From an uncultured Romboutsia sp. (GTDB lineage Bacteria; Bacillota; Clostridia; Peptostreptococcales; Peptostreptococcaceae): 16,247 bases of DNA. A model generated the notes under the pieces. The model worked only from the letters and a program-made list of their open reading frames with translations, searched no databases and had not been told where the DNA came from. Of this stretch, positions 9,829 through 16,247 are shown piece by piece. The translations under genes were made by a program, and so were the position numbers. The stretch spans positions 1 through 16,247 of the forward strand of contig CALESE010000032.1 of assembly GCA_937907205.1 (NCBI GenBank). Reading direction: 5' to 3'. Each line of letters opens with the position of its first letter. Position 1 is the first letter of the stretch.

Positions 9829-12800
9829 TTACCTCATTGATATTACTTCATCAGTAAATGTATTATACGAATTAGAAGATGTATCTATGTTTTCTGATGA
9901 CATATCATAGTTTCCTGTGAATTCAATCATATAATGATAAGGATCCCTTATGAGTGAATTTCTCAAATCAAAATACAATGATTTTACTATGGAATTGCTA
10001 TTTGAATTAGTATAATATTCAAATTCTATTGGGATTGACAAGCTTTCTCCAACTTCAATGTATTTAGAAGCTTTATCTTCTCCACTAGTAAGTATAGTAT
10101 CTAATGAAAGCAAAGATGGATAAACAAATCCACCAACAAAACTGTTTTGTGATGAGAAGTTTCTTATACTTCCACCTCCACCCATGAATGTATTGAATGT
10201 TGTATTATTTGTAAGATATTCATAATTGGCATTTTCATTATTTGAAGAAACTTTTACTATATCTTCATATCTCATCAACCAGTTGTTGTCATTAGATAAA
10301 CCATAATTGTACCAAGAAGAATTAGACTTTATTATATCTACATAAATAGAATCTGTAGTCTTGTTTTCCGTAGTAGAAATTTCATTCAGTTTAGATGTAT
10401 ACTCTAACAATTTATCATATTGTACTCCATCTTTAGAATTGATATTGTCGAAAACAAGTCCTTTCCATTTTACACTACTTGTACTTATTGTAGAAGAATG
10501 CAATGAACCTTGTCTTGGCCTATATCCTAACAATACTTGTCTGTTGTTTATTCCAATATAGTTAGAAGGAGTTATTTGATACTCCAACTTATTTCCATTT
10601 GAAACATTTATTTCATCTTTACTATTCTGTTCAGTAGTTGAGAAATATATAGAAGATCCATTCCAAGCAGAATTCTCTCTAAAGTAAATCCATTGTCCAA
10701 GATACTGTGCAGATATCTTATTGTTTACTAACATTGGAACTCTTTCGAAGTTAGCTAAGTTGGAATTATAAGAGTCAATATTACAATTTATCAATGGGGT
10801 ATTTGTATTACCAGGGAATATACTATAAAGATTCAATCTGACATCACCAGTATTCTTTATTACAATATTCATTGGTTTCTTAATGAATATATCAGAAATA
10901 TGGTTGATGTTATATATATTTACTGAATTCTTTGTATTAGGTGACAATAGTATAGAATAATCATCATAAGTCAAGTATACTTCAAACTTACTGTTTGATT
11001 CATTATCTATTAAAGTTTTCCATTTTTCAACATTATTATTCATATCATTAAGTTTATCCTTCAATGATATCATCTTATTTTCTGGTGTATTGAAACCAGA
11101 ATATATGTTTTCTGGTGTATGGAAGAACGTTTGATCTGAACTTATTACTTTATCTTGTATGTGCTCTGTATATCCATCATCTATTAAAGTTTTTGAGAAC
11201 GCCGAAGTAACAGTATCTTTATCATTTTCTGTAAGTATAGTTGTCAAATCTATATTAGACTTATATTGTGATGGAAATACTACAGTCTTTTCATCACTCC
11301 AAGGAGTATATATAGAAATGAATGGCTGTCCAATATTGAGTTTATATCTTAATCTTATGATTACATCTTCACCTTGTTGTATTGGAATATCAATTTGATT
11401 CCACTTAATGATGTTATCTGTTGTAGAATAATCAACAAAGTCTACACCAACAGAATTATCAAATACTAGCTTTCTTTGCCTATCTATATTACTTAATCTA
11501 TTCCAATCAGTAAAAGTAGAAGAATCTATAGATATGAGTTGGTTGTTTTCTTTATTTGTTGATTTATATTTATATTCGACATCACATCCAATTATCTCTA
11601 CATCTATTCCATTACCTATTGAAGAAACAAGTTGAGAAAGATTTGTTACTCCTCTTACTCTATATTTTACCTCATTTCCAGTAATATCCAAATCAGTAGA
11701 CTTTATGTTTATTTCATCTACTATAGAATTCAACTGGGACTGTAAATGTATCTTTTCAGTATAAAGATAATTAAGTTGGGTTTTAAGAGAGTTTTGAGTT
11801 ACTGTTATCTCTTTAGAGAAATCAGTAGTCATAAGCTTGTTTGTCACCTCATTGATTTCTGATTGCTTAGCAGATATTTGCTGTTGAAAATCATTCTTAG
11901 AAGCATGTAAGCTCTTTATTTCTTCATTACTTGTATCATCTACTAAATGCTTATTGATTGGTACAACTTGCAATATGTTTTCAGTATCAAATGTATTAGA
12001 TACTGCAATTTGCATATCATCAGAATCTTGTAATGATTCTAATTGTGACATAGTAAAGTTGCTTATTTGTGGATAAGCCGTATTTGTTATACCAAGGATC
12101 AAATCACCAATGTTTGTACAATATTTCTTATAATATTTCAAATAAGAAAGATTATTACCATATTTATCCTGTACAAAATTACCACCAGCATCTTTTACAT
12201 AGATAGAATTTAGATCACAAAACAATGGAGTAGACCAGGAAGATCTAGTATTGTTTGATACAGCAGATAAGAATACTATAATATATTGGTTTTCCTCTAA
12301 TGGTATCTCTACATAATGATAGTCAGAATAATTACTGTTGTATATAGAGAAAACCATATCATTATTTTCTTCTGTAGTTTGCAATGCCGTATGCCCGGAA
12401 GTTTCTTCTATCTCTATCCGCATATTTGAATAATCTACATCCTTTACTTTCCATGTAGTAGATTGTCCTTTCATACATAAGAAATCACCGGCTTTCAACT
12501 GATAAGAAATGGTTGAATCTTCTGAATTGAAATATTCAAATGTATTTAAATTTAAAATATAAGAAAGCTTTGAACCAATAGAAACGGTATGTGGATTGTC
12601 ATTTCCTAATTCTTCTTTTGTTGGAATAGATTCTATTCTGAATGCACTTCTATATCTTTCCTGCTTAATAGGAATATCAAGTTCACTATCATATTCTTCA
12701 TAATCATTTCCTTTTGTATACCCATATAAAGCAGCCTTTATATCTTCATAAGAAGAATATCCAGATAAAGCATTATACATATCATAATCATATATCACGA

Positions 12801-13257
12801 TCTTTTTCATCATCATTGAAGATATGATATCTGACATGTTTGGTATATTTACTTTAAGATAAGTCTTAGGTGAAACTAAGTCTTTTAAGAAATTGTTGTC
12901 TTTAAATAATGCAATAGGATTTGCAGATTCTAATTTAGGTGTAGAAGGAGAAATTCCATTCTTAACCATCTTTATCTTATACAAATCATTTGTTGACTCT
13001 AACCAAGCTTCACCAGAATTTGGAAGTTCTATTAATGAAGATAATGAAGAATCCAACTGCTCTATCTTATTGTCAAGATATAGGAATGATGGTATTCTTA
13101 AAGTTTCCCTTTCACCCTGAGGGTTTGTGACTACTAAAGATATTTGACTATCTCTAGTAGACAAACTCTGGGTCATTGCTTTTATCATATCATAGCATTG
13201 AATATACATGCCATGGAGTTTTGTATAGTACTCTTTTATAGAATTGTTAGTTATCAT
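9829..13257 (-). CDS. Large multidomain virion structural protein (baseplate/tail type), 1142 residues
   Basis: I do not recognise a named family. Residues 1-80 are largely helical. Residues 100-430 are a mixed, beta-rich region. Residues 441-525 form a clear predicted coiled coil with repeated Gln, Glu, Lys and Leu. Residues 535-665 look fibronectin-III-like, with VEYKYKS, RLRYKLNIGQPF and a late YTPWSDEKTVVFP strand. Residues 800-860 contain NTGDVRLNLYSIFPG and QWIYFREN, and the C-terminus is a probable beta-sandwich with a GGGG loop (1026-1029), GFVYPSLLSLDTIL (1043-1056), IPIEFEYY (1075-1082) and SLYFDLRNSLIRDP (1093-1106). The lack of catalytic motifs, a signal peptide or membrane spans, together with its place between structural genes, argues for a baseplate or tail component. 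The ATG at 13257 follows a 52-base gap; the leader has purine-rich AAAGAAGAA but no true Shine-Dalgarno at normal spacing. Confidence 0.85.
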   Translation of the reverse strand: MITNNSIKEYYTKLHGMYIQCYDMIKAMTQSLSTRDSQISLVVTNPQGERETLRIPSFLYLDNKIEQLDSSLSSLIELPNSGEAWLESTNDLYKIKMVKNGISPSTPKLESANPIALFKDNNFLKDLVSPKTYLKVNIPNMSDIISSMMMKKIVIYDYDMYNALSGYSSYEDIKAALYGYTKGNDYEEYDSELDIPIKQERYRSAFRIESIPTKEELGNDNPHTVSIGSKLSYILNLNTFEYFNSEDSTISYQLKAGDFLCMKGQSTTWKVKDVDYSNMRIEIEETSGHTALQTTEENNDMVFSIYNSNYSDYHYVEIPLEENQYIIVFLSAVSNNTRSSWSTPLFCDLNSIYVKDAGGNFVQDKYGNNLSYLKYYKKYCTNIGDLILGITNTAYPQISNFTMSQLESLQDSDDMQIAVSNTFDTENILQVVPINKHLVDDTSNEEIKSLHASKNDFQQQISAKQSEINEVTNKLMTTDFSKEITVTQNSLKTQLNYLYTEKIHLQSQLNSIVDEINIKSTDLDITGNEVKYRVRGVTNLSQLVSSIGNGIDVEIIGCDVEYKYKSTNKENNQLISIDSSTFTDWNRLSNIDRQRKLVFDNSVGVDFVDYSTTDNIIKWNQIDIPIQQGEDVIIRLRYKLNIGQPFISIYTPWSDEKTVVFPSQYKSNIDLTTILTENDKDTVTSAFSKTLIDDGYTEHIQDKVISSDQTFFHTPENIYSGFNTPENKMISLKDKLNDMNNNVEKWKTLIDNESNSKFEVYLTYDDYSILLSPNTKNSVNIYNINHISDIFIKKPMNIVIKNTGDVRLNLYSIFPGNTNTPLINCNIDSYNSNLANFERVPMLVNNKISAQYLGQWIYFRENSAWNGSSIYFSTTEQNSKDEINVSNGNKLEYQITPSNYIGINNRQVLLGYRPRQGSLHSSTISTSSVKWKGLVFDNINSKDGVQYDKLLEYTSKLNEISTTENKTTDSIYVDIIKSNSSWYNYGLSNDNNWLMRYEDIVKVSSNNENANYEYLTNNTTFNTFMGGGGSIRNFSSQNSFVGGFVYPSLLSLDTILTSGEDKASKYIEVGESLSIPIEFEYYTNSNSNSIVKSLYFDLRNSLIRDPYHYMIEFTGNYDMSSENIDTSSNSYNTFTDEVISMR

Positions 13258-13280
13258 CCGTTGATTTCTTCTTTAATATA

Positions 13281-13288
13281 TCCTTATA
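13281..13288 (-). promoter_or_regulatory. TATAAGGA box before the 1142-residue gene
   Basis: TATAAGGA lies 23 bases before the ATG at 13257 in a 52-base gap, the longest gap within the structural operon. The spacing would suit a promoter with a short leader. The sequence agrees with TATAARNA seen in neighbouring gaps; function is inferred. Confidence 0.25.
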
Positions 13289-13309
13289 CTTAAAAATACT
13301 TTTATCTGC

Positions 13310-15202
13310 TTAACCTTCACGTTGAACCCACTGAAGCTGCAGACCTTCAATAGAGGCTTCGAGATAAGATACTTGATATGTTATTTGGTTTTTAAAATCC
13401 ATTATGTCGGTTCGGAATGTATCAAGATTGTAAGCTGTCAAAACTGAACCAACAGCAGATTCTAATGAAGTTACTCTTTCACTTAGCTTATTAATTATCT
13501 TTGACATATCAACAAACTTATCTAATACTTCATTTTGTCTAGATAATATCTGAGCAAATGTACAATAAGCTTCTTTCTTAGCATCATTTGTTATCTCGCT
13601 AGGCATGTAGTCAGAAGTAGGAAATGGCTTAAACTGACTAGATAATGATAAAGACCAAGATGGAGAGAATCCAGTTGACAAATCAGACTTCAATGTTACA
13701 GATTGTGGGCCAGAGAACCAAATACCTAATGGCATATTCTTAACACACATTTCTTTGTCTTCATCTTCATTAGTCAAATTCAAATGATCTGAAGATTCAA
13801 CATTGGTAGAATTTGTATTGTAGTTCATATCTACTAAGTCAAATAATGGAATAAGTAAGTTGAATGATACTTCATTCCATTCTTTCACATCATTATGTGT
13901 TGTAAAAGATATTTCTTTTAAAGGTGAAGTCAATTCATAATAATGAGTACCATTTTCATAATTGTCATATTCCGGTTTCAAATCTTCTACATAATGTGGA
14001 CCTATATATTCTTCTTTTATTTCAGATGCTTCTATTATATCTTCCAAAGTCTTTACATATTCTGGAATTTGCTTATCTGCTTCTGGTACCATCATGATAT
14101 AAGTATTGTAATCATCAGTATCACCAGTGGAGATATTGTGGGTTCTCTTAAATTTTATTTGTTCTTCTGTACTGAGCTTACTATATAGATTAGTATATAG
14201 ATTGTTAGTAGCAACAGGATTTACAGAAACTGTATTCTTTTCATCTTTATCAAAATCTAATTCTCTTATATATTCTGATTTTGTAGTAAACCAACCATAC
14301 AAATATCTCTCACTATTATAATTGTTCAACATATTTTCTTTAGTATCATCACCATCAACTGGAGCTAAAGACATTATATAGTTGTTGTCACTTACTATAG
14401 TACCAGATTTGAATGATCTAGTATCTACTACACAGATAGTGTCAGAAAATGTTCCATTCCAATCTTGTTCTGTGATATCTCCCACATAGTTTATCTTAAT
14501 AGATGAATCAAATGACTGTAAAGTTTCTAATAAGTAATTTAATGGAAGCAATACAGATTCCTGATTCATATCTTTTTCCAAACAAAAATCTCTTAAAGAA
14601 GCTAATTTATTCTCATAGTAAGTTATTAGCTTATTTATCAACTGTTGCTTATTCCAAATGAATGTACTCAATTCATCTTCTTTATTGATAAATACTGGAT
14701 CATCTTTATAGTCAAGCAAAACTTTTTCTATAGTAATAGAATAAGGAGAATTTACATTGTTTGACTTTTCAGAAAGCTTAGTATGCTTAGTATCATTTCT
14801 ATATGTTATCAATGTTGTCTTAGAAAGTGTTGTACTCATTAAGAATTCCATTTGGCTTTCTTTGATCGACATACCAGCTTTATATTCAGTTCCAAGACTA
14901 TCAACATATATCTTATTTATGTTTGTGCTATCTTTAATTACATAGTTTTCAAATACATTTGTCTTAAGAGTATAAGAGACATTCTTTGTATCTAATATAG
15001 TTGCTTTCCACTTATTGTAGGATTCTATTGCAAAATCTCTTGAATTAAGCTTTGGCATACTGATACATAAGAAAGTAGAAGGATATATCTTGTTATCAGT
15101 AGACATCAAATTAGCAGTCAAAGATTCTGTATAGTTAGAGAAAGTCAAGAAACTAGAATCTTGGCTAGCTGACTTATAAAATAGATTAGTTTTTCTTTTC
15201 AT
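13310..15202 (-). CDS. Probable baseplate/tail structural protein, 630 residues
   Basis: First gene of the leftward structural operon. I chose the ATG at 15202 (MKRKTNLFYKSAS...); an in-frame TTG at 15220 would add six residues (MYFLIQ) but is a weaker start. I do not recognise a named family. Visible features: an N-terminal segment rich in Ser, Thr and Phe; long mixed alpha/beta regions; a beta-rich block with FNLLIPLFD (447-455), PLGIWFSGPQSVTL (491-504) and FSPSWSLSLSSQF (512-524); and a C-terminal helical tail with a coiled-coil-like heptad pattern around IINKLSERVTSLESAVG (569-585), which would suit oligomerisation. There are no catalytic motifs, signal peptide or membrane spans. Position at the head of a run of fibre and tail genes suggests a baseplate or fibre-attachment role. 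A virion role is likely; the exact part is unknown. Confidence 0.84.
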   Translation of the reverse strand: MKRKTNLFYKSASQDSSFLTFSNYTESLTANLMSTDNKIYPSTFLCISMPKLNSRDFAIESYNKWKATILDTKNVSYTLKTNVFENYVIKDSTNINKIYVDSLGTEYKAGMSIKESQMEFLMSTTLSKTTLITYRNDTKHTKLSEKSNNVNSPYSITIEKVLLDYKDDPVFINKEDELSTFIWNKQQLINKLITYYENKLASLRDFCLEKDMNQESVLLPLNYLLETLQSFDSSIKINYVGDITEQDWNGTFSDTICVVDTRSFKSGTIVSDNNYIMSLAPVDGDDTKENMLNNYNSERYLYGWFTTKSEYIRELDFDKDEKNTVSVNPVATNNLYTNLYSKLSTEEQIKFKRTHNISTGDTDDYNTYIMMVPEADKQIPEYVKTLEDIIEASEIKEEYIGPHYVEDLKPEYDNYENGTHYYELTSPLKEISFTTHNDVKEWNEVSFNLLIPLFDLVDMNYNTNSTNVESSDHLNLTNEDEDKEMCVKNMPLGIWFSGPQSVTLKSDLSTGFSPSWSLSLSSQFKPFPTSDYMPSEITNDAKKEAYCTFAQILSRQNEVLDKFVDMSKIINKLSERVTSLESAVGSVLTAYNLDTFRTDIMDFKNQITYQVSYLEASIEGLQLQWVQREG

Positions 15203-15234
15203 TTGAATTAAAAAATACAACTTCTGTTATATAA

Positions 15235-15254
15235 AAATTGCTTATAGGCAATTT
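15235..15254. repeat. Inverted repeat / hairpin in the divergent intergenic region
   Basis: AAATTGC (15235-15241) and GCAATTT (15248-15254) form a perfect 7-bp stem with a 6-base loop. On the minus strand the stem runs into a T-rich stretch, so it could be a weak terminator or leader hairpin; it could also be an operator. It overlaps a TATAAGCA box. Confidence 0.5.
15239..15246 (-). promoter_or_regulatory. TATAAGCA box upstream of the structural operon
   Basis: TATAAGCA lies 36 bases before the ATG at 15202, at a distance suited to a promoter for the whole leftward operon. It sits across the loop and one arm of the inverted repeat 15235-15254, so a protein bound there could block it. Function is inferred. 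Confidence 0.28.
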
Positions 15255-15259
15255 AGACT

Positions 15260-15274
15260 TTTGAATTATTCAAA
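15260..15274. repeat. Short palindrome, possible operator
   Basis: TTTGAA (15260-15265) and TTCAAA (15269-15274) flank a 3-base centre. It lies five bases from the neighbouring inverted repeat, between the two divergent genes. Palindromes of this length arise easily by chance in AT-rich DNA. Confidence 0.25.
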
Positions 15275-15317
15275 TTAAAAATTGAAATTTCTAAATAAAT
15301 TTCTATCTTATATCTGA

Positions 15318-15342
15318 ACAAAATATTATAACACAAAATATT
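15318..15342. repeat. Pair of 10-base direct repeats
   Basis: ACAAAATATT occurs at 15318-15327 and 15333-15342, with a 15-base period. It may be a protein-binding site pair upstream of the exonuclease gene, or part of a small coding-like stretch, since 15 bases is five codons. Confidence 0.3.
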
Positions 15343-15416
15343 GAAATTAAGAATGATTTTGATATTATTGATTTGTACATGAAATTAGATGAATATAAAC
15401 ATAAATAAAATTAAAC

Positions 15417-16169
15417 ATGTTAGGAGATAGACCATTAGTAATTTATGATGTTGAGACAACTGGTCTTGACAAGTCAAAAGATCAGATTATTCAAATTGCA
15501 TTAGTAAAATATGATTGGAATATAAAGAAAATCATTGATAGTAAGAATTATTATATTCAACCAGAAGGAAGTTATTCTATTCCTATTGGTGCTTATATGG
15601 TACATCATATTAATGCAGAATTCTTGAAGGATAAGCCGCATTTTAGAGAAGTTGCAAGTGAAATTTTTGATTTCTTTACAGGATGTGATATCGTAACATA
15701 TAACGGATGTTCATTTGACAATGCTATATTGACAGAAGAATTTTCTAGATGTGGTATCTTATTTGATGTACGAACTTGTGACAATTATGATTGTTTCTAT
15801 GAAGAGAAACGTATCAATGGAAATCGATTAGGTGATACATTTAAACGTTATTACGGAAAGACAATGGATGAATGTGGTTTGAATGCCCATGATGCTTTGT
15901 CTGATGTAAAAGCAACTGCAGCTATCTTTGTAAAACAGCAAGAAGCGCATCCTTATGAACCAGAAGAAATTCTTACTATTGATAATGTAGTAGCTATGCA
16001 AGAATTCAATGGTAAAGTTGTACCTTGTTTCACATTAGGAAAATACAGAGGATTAGGAGTTGAATTTGTAGCTGGATTTGACCAAGGTTATATTGCATGG
16101 GCAATTAGTGACACTAGTAAGTTTGTTCCATCAACTAAAGAATATTTAAAGAAGTTTTTAAAAGTTTAA
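15417..16169 (+). CDS. DEDDh-family 3'-5' exonuclease (DnaQ/ExoX type), 250 residues
   Basis: Predicted to remove nucleotides from DNA 3' ends with two metal ions, in phage replication, repair or host-DNA turnover in the cytoplasm. All five catalytic residues are visible: D11 and E13 in IYDVETTG (ExoI), D101 in YNGCSFDNAIL (ExoII), and H158 and D163 in NAHDALSDVKAT (ExoIII); the His marks the DEDDh subgroup. Residues 1-175 form the exonuclease domain. Residues about 185-250, with FTLGKYRGLGVEFV and DQGYIAWAISDTSKF, match the pattern of the ExoX-like C-terminal domain (GKYKG...DPGYIxW), so this is a stand-alone two-domain nuclease rather than a polymerase III subunit. The ATG at 15417 follows A/T-rich sequence without Shine-Dalgarno; the stop is TAA. 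The next gene begins 11 bases later, so the two are probably co-transcribed. DnaQ-like exonucleases can also act on RNA, so the substrate is not certain. Confidence 0.93.
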   Translation: MLGDRPLVIYDVETTGLDKSKDQIIQIALVKYDWNIKKIIDSKNYYIQPEGSYSIPIGAYMVHHINAEFLKDKPHFREVASEIFDFFTGCDIVTYNGCSFDNAILTEEFSRCGILFDVRTCDNYDCFYEEKRINGNRLGDTFKRYYGKTMDECGLNAHDALSDVKATAAIFVKQQEAHPYEPEEILTIDNVVAMQEFNGKVVPCFTLGKYRGLGVEFVAGFDQGYIAWAISDTSKFVPSTKEYLKKFLKV

Positions 16170-16247
16170 AATTTATTAAAATGATTGTAGAAATTAAGAA
16201 GACAGAAGATGGTTTCTTTGATTTTCTATCTATGGTAAAGTTGATGA

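Larger units (their letters stand above)
15203..15416. other. Divergent intergenic region between structural and DNA-metabolism genes
   Basis: The only gap of any size in the window (214 bases), extremely AT-rich, lying between the leftward structural operon and the rightward exonuclease gene. Promoters for both directions should be here. I see a hairpin-forming inverted repeat, a 6-bp palindrome, a pair of 10-base direct repeats, TATAA-type boxes on both strands, and a 37-codon stop-free stretch with no ATG except near its end. No -35/-10 pair of standard sigma-70 or Bacteroides type stands out. Confidence 0.7.

Overview
The window looks like part of a large tailed-phage genome, either free or as a metagenomic contig, most plausibly infecting a member of the Bacteroidota. 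It is AT-rich and tightly packed with virion-type genes. Start codons lie in A/T-rich leaders with no recognisable Shine-Dalgarno sequence, and every complete gene ends in TAA. The host assignment is an inference from this style and from protein features. No rRNA, tRNA, CRISPR array, integrase or insertion sequence is visible.

Layout. Positions 1-15202 are on the minus strand and encode five large structural proteins. In order of transcription they are: a 630-residue probable baseplate/tail structural protein (13310-15202); a 1142-residue multidomain structural protein with a coiled coil and a fibronectin-III-like segment (9829-13257); a 586-residue tail-fibre-like protein (8044-9804); a 1250-residue fibre with about 36 YadA-head-type repeats (4261-8013); and a second, even larger YadA-repeat fibre (at least 1384 residues) that starts at 4154 and runs off the left edge. 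A strong intrinsic terminator (about 4197-4233) separates the two giant fibres, so the first four genes look like one transcription unit and the last fibre a separate one.

A divergent, very AT-rich intergenic region (15203-15416) separates this module from rightward genes: a complete DEDDh 3'-5' exonuclease with an ExoX-like C-terminal domain (15417-16169) and the first 22 codons of another gene (16181 to the edge). This is a typical border between late structural genes and DNA-metabolism genes.

The most interesting part is the fibre apparatus. The two giant fibres share an N-terminal domain, which I infer attaches them to the virion, and both have long YadA-like beta-roll stalks, but their distal parts differ. 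The C-terminal part of the 1250-residue fibre instead resembles that of the 586-residue neighbour. The middle protein is therefore a mosaic linking the other two, which suggests a modular receptor-binding system that may diversify by recombination. All functional calls rest on motif recognition by eye; no database search was run.
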